DNA of 64,000 nucleotides, from the NCBI GenBank assembly GCA_028289425.1, contig JANQPL010000019.1, forward strand, positions 88,607 to 152,606. The letters are read 5' to 3'. Made by a program: the position numbers and the translations under genes. Numbering within the stretch: position 1 is the first letter of the stretch; each line of letters starts with the position of its first letter. Positions 36,331-45,853 of this stretch are shown here, piece after piece. This stretch comes from Alphaproteobacteria bacterium. GTDB lineage: Bacteria; Pseudomonadota; Alphaproteobacteria; JANQMY01. The notes beneath the pieces were generated by a model. That model ran no database searches. It had not been told where the DNA came from and worked only from the letters and a program-made list of their open reading frames with translations.

Positions 36331-36418
36331 CTTCATGTCCCGTAATTTTGGGACATGAAGTCCGTGACAAGCAATTATGTGACAAATTTACTACATGCCA
36401 GTTGTCGCCGAACAACTG
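36331..36418. promoter_or_regulatory. Palindrome-rich leader before the small 36.5-kb gene
   Basis: Three signals lie in under 90 bases. A perfect 11-base inverted repeat, CTTCATGTCCC (36331-36341) and GGGACATGAAG (36350-36360); two direct copies of GTGACAA at 36364-36370 and 36379-36385; and CAGTTGT/ACAACTG at 36399-36418. No T-tract follows the first palindrome, so an operator or leader structure is more likely than a plain terminator for the oxidoreductase gene. Confidence 0.5.
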
Positions 36419-36474
36419 CCAAACGCCTTGGCCCCGGCGGATCTCTTTCAATCAAACCCATTGGAGATGCTGCC

Positions 36475-36879
36475 GTGAGAAAGCAGGACGAGCCCCCTAG
36501 TGCCGCAAATACAGATCTGGTCGATTACGAGGTCAATGGAGACCGTCTCACCCTGGACCTTAAGGGCGACATTTCTAAGTGCAGCTGCGGCACCATTTTC
36601 GAGTATCTGGGACGCGTTTTAACGACGGACATTAAATCGTTGTTGATCGACAAGAAGGGTTTCAAACGCGAATCCAGCGATATAGAGGACGTGAAGCTCT
36701 TCGGCCATCGGTTTGGCCGGATGCTGCAAGAGCATCGCATTCAGGCGGCGTTGGTGCTCGACCCTCAAGATTTTTTTGAAACGGCCATGTGCGTGTTCGC
36801 CATGGAAACGGGCGCCAAGATTATGACAACCGACTCCCGTCATGAAGCCGCCCTCTGGCTTGAGGGCGGGATCAACTGA
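36475..36879 (+). CDS. Small uncharacterised protein, possibly STAS/SpoIIAA-like
   Basis: I do not recognise this 134-residue protein with certainty. The chosen GTG start has GGAGA seven bases upstream; the frame is open 40 codons further left, but that part runs through the palindromes and looks non-coding. The pattern VDYEVNGDRLTLDLKGDIS, a helix, then SLLIDKKGF, a helix with LFGHRFGRMLQEH, and AALVLDP and KIMTTDSRHEAALWL alternates strands and helices like the SpoIIAA/STAS fold found in regulatory or lipid-binding proteins. No signal peptide. It converges with the LuxR gene eight bases apart. Confidence 0.65.
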   Translation: MRKQDEPPSAANTDLVDYEVNGDRLTLDLKGDISKCSCGTIFEYLGRVLTTDIKSLLIDKKGFKRESSDIEDVKLFGHRFGRMLQEHRIQAALVLDPQDFFETAMCVFAMETGAKIMTTDSRHEAALWLEGGIN

Positions 36880-36887
36880 CGCTCATC

Positions 36888-37613
36888 TCAGGCTACGAGG
36901 CCGATGGCCATGCCGCGAAGGGCGGCCGTTACCCGATCCGACACATCAAGCTTGCCGTAAATCCGGCGCAAATAGGTATCCACCGTATAGGTCGAAATAC
37001 CGACAATATCGGCAATGACGGCGTTGCTCTTACCGCGGGCAACCCATTCGAGAATTTCCACCTCCCGCCTGGACAAGGACACACCATCCGGCGCCTGACT
37101 TCGCAAAAGATCGCAATAGCGCTGGTGACCGAGCTGACACGCCCAATGAAGCGTGGCCATTTCGACGATGGTGAGGTCGACGTGCTTCTTGCCAAATCCC
37201 AGGCCCGCATAACCGTTGCGGCCATGGGGACCGAACACCGGCACGGCCAATCCGTCCCCTAAATTGGCCGCATCGAGCGCATCCAAATAAGACAGCTCTT
37301 CATCCGACAGATTGGGTTGCTCCCTAATCTCCGACCACCAAAACGGCACCGTGGCCGTGAGGGCGCGCTTCGGGATCGGGTCGATCTCGTAGTATTTTTT
37401 CTCCACATATGTATCGACCCAGTCTTGCGGAAAGCCGTGGGCGGCGACAGTGATGTTGGAGCTGTAATCGGCAGCCCCGGGCGGCGGCAAATGATGATAA
37501 CTCATCATTTCCAGACCATTGGACGTGAAGAAGTTCACACAACTCTCGCGCAAGGCGTCGACGCTTTCCGCCCCGTAAGTCGCAACCGCGAGTTCGTCAA
37601 TGCCGCCGATCAT
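36888..37613 (-). CDS. LuxR-family autoinducer-binding regulator, orphan
   Basis: A 241-residue quorum-sensing type regulator. The N-terminal autoinducer domain keeps all six classical positions, W65, Y69, D78, P79, W93 and G121, with TraR-like spacing, and the C-terminal GerE helix-turn-helix keeps E184, L188 and G194 (LSRREVEILEWVARGKSNAVI). The protein should therefore bind an acyl-homoserine lactone or a close mimic. No luxI-type synthase gene is in the window, so it is a solo. It lies 195 bases downstream of pbpC in the same orientation, behind a 14-base-arm palindrome. Confidence 0.93.
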   Translation of the reverse strand: MIGGIDELAVATYGAESVDALRESCVNFFTSNGLEMMSYHHLPPPGAADYSSNITVAAHGFPQDWVDTYVEKKYYEIDPIPKRALTATVPFWWSEIREQPNLSDEELSYLDALDAANLGDGLAVPVFGPHGRNGYAGLGFGKKHVDLTIVEMATLHWACQLGHQRYCDLLRSQAPDGVSLSRREVEILEWVARGKSNAVIADIVGISTYTVDTYLRRIYGKLDVSDRVTAALRGMAIGLVA

Positions 37614-37653
37614 TCTAACCGTTCCGTTGTGGAAGGCCCGACGCTGCGTTTCC

Positions 37654-37696
37654 CTAGGGCCTGATCATTTTTCACGGAGACATGATCAGGCCCTAG
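37654..37696. promoter_or_regulatory. Perfect 14-base inverted repeat upstream of the luxR solo
   Basis: CTAGGGCCTGATCA (37654-37667) and TGATCAGGCCCTAG (37683-37696) flank a 15-base loop, beginning 41 bases before the regulator start. No run of T follows on the minus strand, so it is not a clear terminator for pbpC. A regulatory hairpin or a two-part operator of the LuxR protein is possible. Confidence 0.5.
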
Positions 37697-37807
37697 ATTC
37701 TTTGTTGGTCGCGCAATCGGACGGTTTACCGGAATCCACTTAACCTGATTGCGCTCCAAGTCAACTTGCCACAATACGCCGGTGAACGCTATCGCATCCG
37801 AACCCGT

Positions 37808-39880
37808 CTACGGCGCGATTAAACGAATATGCGAGGTTGCACTTTGCCCCTTCGCATCGATCGCGGTGACAGTGGAGAACCCCTCACCATCCGGCCGCCA
37901 ATAGGTCCGGTTCCGGGCGGTTGCCGCGGTAACGAGCTTCCCATCGATGAGCCAGCGCACGGGTTTGGCACCGCCACTCGACCGCAAGGCAAGTCCATCC
38001 GAGTCACTCGCTGAAGGTAGCGACACGGTCGCGCCGTTTGGCGGAAACATGACCTGTAAGGGTACACTGTTGGCCGCTTCGACCGTCTGCTTTGGCATAA
38101 AGCGCCGCATCGACGGCGGCAGCGCACGATTGTTGGAAGCGTGAAGCACGCTTGCAGGTGCAGGCGCCAGCGTTCTTTCTTCCGTAGGCAGAAGATCGAA
38201 GACTTTCATCAGCAGGGGGGCTGCTTCATTCCGCCCATAGCGCCCAGGCCGCGTCGACCCATCGGCCCTGCCGATCCACACTCCTACGGTGTAGGTGGGC
38301 GACACGCCGATCGCCCAGGCATCGCGGAAGCCATAAGACGTACCGGTCTTGAACGCAATCTGGCGGCCCCTTTGAAACCCTTGTCCCTGGGCCAAACCGT
38401 CCGGGAGCGGACTTTGCCGCAATATGTCGGCCACGTACCAGCTTGCTTCTGCCGATATCAACCGGAATGCCGAAGGTGTTTCCGAAACCTTCCCCGGCAC
38501 CAATCGCAGCGGGGCTACATGGCCATCATCCGCGAGCGAGGCATATATCATCACCAAATCACTGAGCGTTGTGCCCACACCTCCCAGCGCCATCGGCAGC
38601 GAGGGCACAAGCTGTCGGCCGCGATAGCTCAACGCCACGCCGGAGCGCAAAAGGCGTGTGTGAAAATGTTGCGGCCCCAACCGATCAAGCAACGCAACAG
38701 CCGGAACATTGAGCGACCACTGAAGCGCTTCACGTACTGTGACGGTCCCCTGAAAGTTGCGGCTGAAATTGCGCGGCGCGTAATCGCCGAACAATGTTGG
38801 CCGGTCTTCGATCAATGTTGCCGGATGTATGGGCATTTCGTCGAAGGCCATGCCGTATATGAATGGCTTTAATGTGGACCCCGGCGAGCGAACAGCGCGC
38901 ACCAAATCGACCTGGCCTGCCGGTCCCCAATAATCAGCACCGCCCAGATAGGCCCGCACGGCTCTGGTTTCATTTTCGACCACTAGAATGGCCAGATTGC
39001 CGCCGTCGCCAAACCAGCGGAGTTCCCGCGCCGCTAAGCGTTCGAGCCCGCTTTGCGCCGAGGCGTTGATATGGGTCCCGACCGCCCGACCATTTTGCGC
39101 CTTCAGCCGCTGCGCAAGATGAGGCGCACGGAACGGCATTGCGTGTCTTTTGTTTATGGCAGGGTCAGCCTTTGCTTCCTTTGCCGCCATTGCGGTGATT
39201 TTGTTTTCCGCCAGCAGCCGGTCGATGATCTTCTGCCGTGCTTGGTGAGCCCGTTTAGGAAATCGGTCGGGCCGCAAACGCTCTGGCGATTGGGGTAGCG
39301 CAACCAACAAGGCGATCTCGCTTAGCAGTAGTCGTTTGGGCTCTTTCTGAAAATAACTCAAAGACGCCGCGCGAACCCCTTCCAGGTTTCCACCGAACGG
39401 CGCAAGCGTGAGATAGATCGACAGAATTTCATTTTTTGAGTAACGCCGCTCCAGCTGAAGCGCACGGACTGCCTGGCGGATCTTGGCATGTAAGCCCCTG
39501 CCTCCAGGTTCCAGCAGCCGCGCCGTCTGCATGGTGATTGTCGATGCGCCGGACACCACCCGACCGTTAGAGACGTTTTGGAATGCGGCGCGCAAGACGG
39601 CCGCCGGGTCGACCCCCCAGTGGTCATCGAAACGCTTATCCTCGAATGTCTTCAGCGCCGCAATGTAGTTTGGATCCACATCTTGAGGTGTCGCGGCCAC
39701 TCGCCATTTGTCGTCGGCGCTGAGGAACGGCCGCAAGATGGACCCGTCTTCCGCATACACCACAACCGACTGATCGAGATAACGGTCAAGCGGCGGCGGG
39801 AACAGAAAATCGAGCGCGGCAATTGCCGCAATTGCCCCGATGGCCGCCCCAATTCGCCAGTTGTCGTGTGCCCACCCCAT
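37808..39880 (-). CDS. pbpC: Penicillin-binding protein 1C
   Basis: A 690-residue bifunctional peptidoglycan synthase. An N-terminal membrane segment (about 10-28) precedes the glycosyltransferase domain with FEDKRFDDHWGVDPAA and GASTITMQ. The transpeptidase domain has SPGSTLKPF (SxxK), WSLN (SxN) and AFKTGTSYGFRDAW (KTGT). The last 90 residues form the PBP1C C-terminal domain (VMFPPNGATVSLP to the end). It is the partner of alpha-2-macroglobulin in this conserved pair: the A2M gene ends nine bases before its start. PBP1C is thought to repair the wall when protease traps report damage. Confidence 0.95.
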   Translation of the reverse strand: MGWAHDNWRIGAAIGAIAAIAALDFLFPPPLDRYLDQSVVVYAEDGSILRPFLSADDKWRVAATPQDVDPNYIAALKTFEDKRFDDHWGVDPAAVLRAAFQNVSNGRVVSGASTITMQTARLLEPGGRGLHAKIRQAVRALQLERRYSKNEILSIYLTLAPFGGNLEGVRAASLSYFQKEPKRLLLSEIALLVALPQSPERLRPDRFPKRAHQARQKIIDRLLAENKITAMAAKEAKADPAINKRHAMPFRAPHLAQRLKAQNGRAVGTHINASAQSGLERLAARELRWFGDGGNLAILVVENETRAVRAYLGGADYWGPAGQVDLVRAVRSPGSTLKPFIYGMAFDEMPIHPATLIEDRPTLFGDYAPRNFSRNFQGTVTVREALQWSLNVPAVALLDRLGPQHFHTRLLRSGVALSYRGRQLVPSLPMALGGVGTTLSDLVMIYASLADDGHVAPLRLVPGKVSETPSAFRLISAEASWYVADILRQSPLPDGLAQGQGFQRGRQIAFKTGTSYGFRDAWAIGVSPTYTVGVWIGRADGSTRPGRYGRNEAAPLLMKVFDLLPTEERTLAPAPASVLHASNNRALPPSMRRFMPKQTVEAANSVPLQVMFPPNGATVSLPSASDSDGLALRSSGGAKPVRWLIDGKLVTAATARNRTYWRPDGEGFSTVTAIDAKGQSATSHIRLIAP

Positions 39881-39889
39881 TATTGAGCC

Positions 39890-42800
39890 TTAGTTGTTGG
39901 CGGAAACGGTGAGGCGCGATGTGCTCGTGCGCGCAATCGCGTTCGGGCGATACATATCTTCCGCGACGGTCGCCGGTATCACATATGTTCCGGGCGTGAC
40001 GGCACGCACAATATACGCCACATGGTAGGTGGGTTTCGGTGGCGGCTGCTGATCGCGCCGCGTTGCGCGGTGCCGGCTTCCCACGTTGAACGATGCAACA
40101 AACCGGTCGTCGCGTGCCTCCGCCACATTCGATTTTGTAAGCCCGGGCAACCAGCCATAACCACTTGCGTTGTCGTTTTGCGCGGTGATGACCGACTCGA
40201 TCTCAAATCCGGCCGGCAGCAAATCCAGCACAACCAGATCCCGCCGAATGTTGTTTTCAAGACCGCCTTTTATGGAAACGATAAAGCGGTCATTCTGCTT
40301 CACGTTTGAAAGATCCGCTGGTGCACCGCTTAAGGTCCAATAGGTCTTGTCGACCGTTACAATGTTCGCACTCGCCGGCGACAATTCCGTGGGCACACCT
40401 TCCGTGGTGATCATGCGCCAAACAGGCCGCTCACCGTCATTACGAATGGAGATCCCGGAGTCGAGTTCACTGCGGGTTGGCACGAATCTTTTTTCATACG
40501 CCGGGCCCGACGCGCGCGCACCGCTGATCTGCACCGAAAGCGCGCGGCGCTCCCGCGCCAATGCGGACGCGGCCCGCACCATCCATGCTTTTTCTTGGGT
40601 GGTTGTGAATTGGATCGGCGGCCGAAGATCGAGCCCACGATCCACCAATGGATCGATTACTTGGGTTTGCTGGGCCTCGACAGCCATGGCCGTCGCGCCC
40701 GCCACATCTCGCAAGAGAGATCCATAATCGATTGCTTCGTACCGGCCGGGAAGCGCCCCTGCCGTTAGGCGCAGCACGCGGTCGAAGTTCGTACGCGCCC
40801 GCGCCCTGTCATCCACAAGTGACAGCGCCGCACCGGTCAGGCTGGACGCCATCAAATCCTTAAAACCGCCGGCTTCTGTGTCCGAGAAATAGCGAAGATC
40901 GCTGATGCTGACGCCCCCTTCACGCGACAGCACGTAGAAGGCATAAGCGCGCGATGCGTCCGCCTGCCATGTTTCTCCGGCAAGGCGACGTAGCCACTCC
41001 AGGCCCCGATTTAGCGCGCCATTAGGCACCACATAGCCTTGTGCCTTTGCCGTGAACAGAAAATCAAGCGCAAAAACCCCAAGCCACGCCCGTGTATCCG
41101 TCGAATAGGGGCTCCACATGCCGAACGACCCGCTGCCATGCTGCATGTCCACCACCCGGTCGACCGCCAATTGAATACGCTCGCCAAGTCCGCGGTCGGT
41201 GCTCAACAGGCCGCTCTGAAGGTCGCTCATCAGCAATAGCGGAAAGGCGCGGCTGGTGGTCTGCTCCAGGCACCCGTAGGGGTACCGGTCGAGCCAGCGC
41301 ACCAAGGCGGCGGCGTCGTATCCACGGGCACTTGCGACATTCGCCACAACGGATTCCGTGCCCGGAATAAAACCAGACACGACACCGGCATTCAGCTCGA
41401 AGGTCTCGCCCGGCATGATCATCGCCACATCTTCCTTGAAGACAGGCATTTGTGGTGGGCGTATTTCGATAGGCCAGGCCCTGGAGATATCGAAGCCCCC
41501 GGGCCCTTTGACGTTGAGCGACACGGTGCCAATGCCCGGGTCCTCGCCTGTAAGCGGCACCAGAACCGTCGTACGTTCGCCCACGTCCAAATCGGCTTCG
41601 ATCGATTTCTCAAGGGAAAGCGAAACAGCGCCCGCCCCCTCCAGCGATGCGGTGTAAACCCCCGCTTCTCCATCCACATTATGAAGGGTGAGTGTGGCGA
41701 AACTCTTATCGTTGGGCGCCAAGAAACGCGGCAACGACACTTCCGCCACCACGTCGTCGCGCACGGTGATGGGCTGATCCATATTGCCGAGTTGAGTGGC
41801 GTTGAAGGCAACCGCCATGACCCGCAATTCGCCGACGAAATCAGGCACTCGGAAGCTTACATTGGCCTTGCCTTGCGAATCGGTTTCGACGATTCCCGAA
41901 AAGAGCGAAACCGTCCGTGTGGGAATGGCCGCAAGGCCGCGGCCGCCAATACTGTCGCCGCCCACCCGGATGTTGCCCACCACATCATCGCTCACTTCGA
42001 TCAAACGACCATAATCGTCACGGACGTCAAGGCCCAAGCGGCGTTTGCCAAAATAGTAGTCGGTGGGGGACGGGCTTTTGTGCCGGGTTAGCTGAAGAAT
42101 GCCTTCGTCGACGGCCGCAATGGTCACATTGGCTTTCGAGCCGGCGGCCAGCCCCGATACGGCGATGGGCACGGTCAGATCTGTTCGAGGCTTGACTATT
42201 TCCGGCAGATCGAGCGCGATATCGAGCGTTTGTTTGCTGTGGTCAATGCCGATCCACGTAAGGCCAATGGCCCGGACGGGTGCGCGCTTCTCTGCCGACG
42301 AAAGCGGCTTGTAACTTGTGACCAGAACATACGCGCCGCTGCCCCAATCTTCCGAGACGTCAAGATCCACCTGCGTGCCGTCGGAAGACACGTTGATGAG
42401 CCGCCGCTCGTAAATCTCGTCACCCGCCACCAGCACAAGCGCCTTGCCGTCGACGGGGGGCTGAAGGTCGATGCGCGCCGTTTCGCCAATGCCGTAGCTC
42501 TCTTTGTCGCTTGTGACAGCCACACGGTCCGGCCGGTCGCGCGACGCACTCGCGGACCATCCGGCGTAAAAACGCACGCTGGAGGCTGCGGACGAGTCCG
42601 TATCGCTTACCGTAAAGCGATAACGCCCCCATTCGACCAACTGCGTGAAGGCGACGGCACCGCTTGCATCCGTTTCCAAATTGCCGCCAGAGACAATTCG
42701 GTCACGGACAACCACTTCGTAGCGCCATTCCCCGTCAAGCTGGTACCATTGATAATCCGTATCCTCACGGACCATTTCATAGATCAATGTTTCGTTGGCC

Positions 42801-44782
42801 ACGGGGTTTCCATCGCCATCAAGAACGACCACATCGAATTCCGCATCCGAATTCTCTTGAATTCGGTCGTCGAAGGCAGGGCGAATGCCGATCGAATTGC
42901 GTTCGGGCCGCACCGGCAGCGAAAGGGTTTGAAATGTGGTGCGGCCGCCCGGCTCGAACAGGCCGATTTTTATTTCGGCCTTGAGAGGCCTTGTGGTGTC
43001 GCCGGACGATTCCACATAGCTGGTCGCGAGCGTTTTCCCGTCGGCATCGGTTTCCTTCAAATCGAACGGCAGTATGACCGGTGTATATTCCTCTTCAACC
43101 AATCCAAACTGATAGCCCTTGTATTCCGGGAACGGTTCCGCATCGGGCACCAAGCGCATCTCGCCTTCGCCCGCCAGCGCGCTGGCGGGCGCGCCATACA
43201 GAAAGCGTCCTTCCACATCAATCGCTACGTCCGCACCGGGGCGCAAAACCTCAGACCGCGGTGTGAGGTTCACCTCCAGCTTTTGAGGAACAAAATCCTG
43301 CACGTCGAACTTGACGCGCCCCACCGGCGGCTTCTTGGGGTCGATATGGGCGGTGATATCCCATTGGCCCCGCGGCGCGCTTTCGCTGAGCGCAATGGCG
43401 GTATGCGCTGCGCCGTCGTTTAGATCAAGCCCGGTGTAACGCCGGTATTCGTACCCGTCGGGGCGGCGCAGGATGAGCGTCACGGGTGCGTCTTCGACGG
43501 CGCTTACTTTCGGATCCCGCAGCATGGTCACCACATGCACGGTTTGACCCGGCCGGTATATGCCACGCTCCGTATACAGATAAGCATCAATCGGACCGGG
43601 TGTCGCGCGCCCCTCGACGCCGCGATCCGTAAGATCGAATGCGGGACGCCGCAGATCCAAGAACGTGAAGTCCCCATCGGGCCCATAGGCCATAACGGCC
43701 ACCGGTTCCAAGCCGCCCGTGCCGCGCATCATCGCCGCGGGAAAGTGGACGGCGCCATCGGAATCGACGCGCAGGCGCGCTAATTCATCATTGTTGCGCG
43801 CAACCAACGAAATTTCGGTGCGTCCAATCGTGGACGCCCGCTGCAGCGACCGGGCAAACACATGCAAACCATCCGCACCTTTGAAAGTGGTCAGGCCGAT
43901 GTCGGAATCGATCACCCATTGGGCGGCCTTGCCGCGGTAATACCTGTCCCACCGGTCGCCCACCGCTTCGCGGTCCGCGGCATCCTCAGCAATGACCATA
44001 AAGATTCCGGGCTTTTCTTCTTCGATCGCCTGACGGATGGGAAAGACGGTGGTGACTTCTTCGTTTCGCACCGCATCGACCGCCATGGTGCCTTGCCATA
44101 CCAGTTCGCCCTGCCGGTTGATGAGTTGATCGCGCTCATACCCGTACAGCATGCGCTGGTCGATCAACCCCTGACTGAGCTGCGACAGCAACCGGTCATT
44201 CACACGAATAACATTCAGGTCCAACTCGTCCACATTGATGGTATTGATCGGCAGGCCGTCGGATCCCTGGCGTGGCAACAAGACACCGCCGCCAAAGGCA
44301 ATGACGGGTGGGCGGTCCCGCAGCTCGACGGGTATTGTTTCATCTTCTGCCAGGGTAAGACCCGTAGCCGAAGGCAGGCCCTTTCGAACCGTTACGGAAT
44401 ATTGGGAGTCAAATCGTAGACCGGACATGCACAGGCGCGATCCCGAAACGCGCACGCCAACCTTTGTGGGGGGATCGAAACGTAAATAATCTTGATACTG
44501 AACATTCCCTGTTGAATCGAGTTCGCCCGTGAAGACCAAGCAAGCTTCGGCGGTTTCCTTACTGGTGTCGATCTCTAAACGCCGGAACTCAAAAATATCG
44601 GTACGGCCGGAACGCGCACGGAAAGCGCTCGATTGACTTGCCGACGATTGATCGCGCGAGACCACATCCATGGCATCGTCGATCAATGCGTCCATCTGGT
44701 CCGGTTGATTGAGATACACGTAAGCGCCGACCAAAGCGCCCATGACCGCAAGAGTCGCAACTCCCCAACTGACCCACCGCAT
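39890..44782 (-). CDS. Bacterial alpha-2-macroglobulin family protein
   Basis: A 1630-residue periplasmic protease trap. The N-terminus has one membrane anchor (about 4-24) with no lipobox Cys, so it is probably tethered by the helix. MG domains fill the first two thirds, the bait region is around the middle, and the thioester motif CLEQ is at 1171-1174 in YPYGCLEQTTSRAF, followed by the helical thioester domain. In the family a protease that cuts the bait is captured covalently. It is the first gene of the A2M-pbpC pair (E. coli yfhM-pbpC arrangement), probably on one transcript with pbpC. Confidence 0.95.
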   Translation of the reverse strand: MRWVSWGVATLAVMGALVGAYVYLNQPDQMDALIDDAMDVVSRDQSSASQSSAFRARSGRTDIFEFRRLEIDTSKETAEACLVFTGELDSTGNVQYQDYLRFDPPTKVGVRVSGSRLCMSGLRFDSQYSVTVRKGLPSATGLTLAEDETIPVELRDRPPVIAFGGGVLLPRQGSDGLPINTINVDELDLNVIRVNDRLLSQLSQGLIDQRMLYGYERDQLINRQGELVWQGTMAVDAVRNEEVTTVFPIRQAIEEEKPGIFMVIAEDAADREAVGDRWDRYYRGKAAQWVIDSDIGLTTFKGADGLHVFARSLQRASTIGRTEISLVARNNDELARLRVDSDGAVHFPAAMMRGTGGLEPVAVMAYGPDGDFTFLDLRRPAFDLTDRGVEGRATPGPIDAYLYTERGIYRPGQTVHVVTMLRDPKVSAVEDAPVTLILRRPDGYEYRRYTGLDLNDGAAHTAIALSESAPRGQWDITAHIDPKKPPVGRVKFDVQDFVPQKLEVNLTPRSEVLRPGADVAIDVEGRFLYGAPASALAGEGEMRLVPDAEPFPEYKGYQFGLVEEEYTPVILPFDLKETDADGKTLATSYVESSGDTTRPLKAEIKIGLFEPGGRTTFQTLSLPVRPERNSIGIRPAFDDRIQENSDAEFDVVVLDGDGNPVANETLIYEMVREDTDYQWYQLDGEWRYEVVVRDRIVSGGNLETDASGAVAFTQLVEWGRYRFTVSDTDSSAASSVRFYAGWSASASRDRPDRVAVTSDKESYGIGETARIDLQPPVDGKALVLVAGDEIYERRLINVSSDGTQVDLDVSEDWGSGAYVLVTSYKPLSSAEKRAPVRAIGLTWIGIDHSKQTLDIALDLPEIVKPRTDLTVPIAVSGLAAGSKANVTIAAVDEGILQLTRHKSPSPTDYYFGKRRLGLDVRDDYGRLIEVSDDVVGNIRVGGDSIGGRGLAAIPTRTVSLFSGIVETDSQGKANVSFRVPDFVGELRVMAVAFNATQLGNMDQPITVRDDVVAEVSLPRFLAPNDKSFATLTLHNVDGEAGVYTASLEGAGAVSLSLEKSIEADLDVGERTTVLVPLTGEDPGIGTVSLNVKGPGGFDISRAWPIEIRPPQMPVFKEDVAMIMPGETFELNAGVVSGFIPGTESVVANVASARGYDAAALVRWLDRYPYGCLEQTTSRAFPLLLMSDLQSGLLSTDRGLGERIQLAVDRVVDMQHGSGSFGMWSPYSTDTRAWLGVFALDFLFTAKAQGYVVPNGALNRGLEWLRRLAGETWQADASRAYAFYVLSREGGVSISDLRYFSDTEAGGFKDLMASSLTGAALSLVDDRARARTNFDRVLRLTAGALPGRYEAIDYGSLLRDVAGATAMAVEAQQTQVIDPLVDRGLDLRPPIQFTTTQEKAWMVRAASALARERRALSVQISGARASGPAYEKRFVPTRSELDSGISIRNDGERPVWRMITTEGVPTELSPASANIVTVDKTYWTLSGAPADLSNVKQNDRFIVSIKGGLENNIRRDLVVLDLLPAGFEIESVITAQNDNASGYGWLPGLTKSNVAEARDDRFVASFNVGSRHRATRRDQQPPPKPTYHVAYIVRAVTPGTYVIPATVAEDMYRPNAIARTSTSRLTVSANN

Positions 44783-45034
44783 GGTACGAACCCTCTCCCG
44801 TTTCGATCAGACACCCTGTGGGAAAGCACACTACACCGGCCAATTTGGGCCAGCAATTCGTGTTGATTCCCCCGCAACCTCAATCTTCGCCCGGTTTTCG
44901 GCGACATTAGGGCAGGCATATGACGACATTTCTAATGCCAAGCCTTTCTTACCCGGGTAAGTCTGATCTAGACACTGCAGATCAACCAAGGCAGCATAGG
45001 CGCCGAGATTCAGAACGAGGCAACAGGGGTGACG

Positions 45035-45805
45035 ATGAACCATTCAACGATTTTGAAGTGTGCGGTCTTGGGCGGTTCTTTGCTCCTCTTGGGTGCGTGC
45101 GGCGACGATACAACTTCGGACACATCGCAAAGCGTACCGATTGCGGACGCCACGGACAACGGAGCGGAGGCGGACGCCGCACCCGCAGGCCCGCCGCCGA
45201 CCGCTGAGCCCGGCGAGCCCGTCGACTTCGCGGGCTATGAATCCTTCAAGCGTTATCTCGTCAAATCAGGGGTCATCGAATACAGACTTGACGGCATGCG
45301 CGCTGGCACCGAGACCCTTTACTGGGACGATTGGGGGGTTAAAGAAGCGCGGTACACCAAGGTGACCGTCAACCTCATAGGCGTTTCTCAAGACGTGGAA
45401 GAATGGCTGATCTCCACACCGGATGTGATTTACACAATCGATATGACGTCGAACACGGCCGTCAAAACAAAAAATCCCGGCGTTGGCTTTTTCAAAGGCC
45501 TTTCCGAAGACGAAATGGCCCAGATGAGCAAACAGCTACTGGAAGCGACAGGCGCCAAATTGTTGGGGACCGATTTCGTGGCCGAGCAGACCTGTGAGCT
45601 TTGGGATGTGCCGCTGAGCGGTGGCCAGGAGTGTATTTGGAAAGGGATTGCGCTTTCAGAGTCGGGATCGTTGGGCGGTCTTCAATCCGATCGGGTGGCC
45701 ACCACAGTCGTCGCCGGAATTGAAGTGGACGACAAGCACTTCACCCTGCCAAAAGACGTGCAAATCACCGACAACACGATCGATCCAAACGTTACGACAG
45801 AGTAG
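45035..45805 (+). CDS. Uncharacterised lipoprotein
   Basis: A 256-residue exported protein I do not recognise. The signal peptide ends in the lipobox LLGAC, followed by an acidic, Ala/Pro-rich linker (about 25-60), typical of outer-membrane lipoproteins. The mature part contains SGVIEYRLDGMRAGTETLYW and later ECIWKGIALSES, a strand-rich pattern reminiscent of small periplasmic domains that bind lipid or carry hydrophobic ligands (DUF4412-like), but this is only a resemblance. The ATG two codons after the first possible GTG has AGGGG upstream. It stands alone, divergent from A2M and convergent with the DUF4126 gene. Confidence 0.8.
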   Translation: MNHSTILKCAVLGGSLLLLGACGDDTTSDTSQSVPIADATDNGAEADAAPAGPPPTAEPGEPVDFAGYESFKRYLVKSGVIEYRLDGMRAGTETLYWDDWGVKEARYTKVTVNLIGVSQDVEEWLISTPDVIYTIDMTSNTAVKTKNPGVGFFKGLSEDEMAQMSKQLLEATGAKLLGTDFVAEQTCELWDVPLSGGQECIWKGIALSESGSLGGLQSDRVATTVVAGIEVDDKHFTLPKDVQITDNTIDPNVTTE

Positions 45806-45853
45806 GCCTGCTCAGCCTAATAAAATGGTCGAGTACCAAAATCTGGTGGGGGT

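Noticed and set aside
37654..37696. Rho-independent terminator of pbpC
   Set aside because: The palindrome is strong but no T-run follows on the minus strand and the loop is 15 bases, so I list it as a regulatory candidate.
42230..43423. Long open frame on the plus strand inside the alpha-2-macroglobulin gene
   Set aside because: It mirrors the GC-rich minus-strand gene, shows no known motif and has the low-complexity Arg/His-rich look of an antisense shadow.
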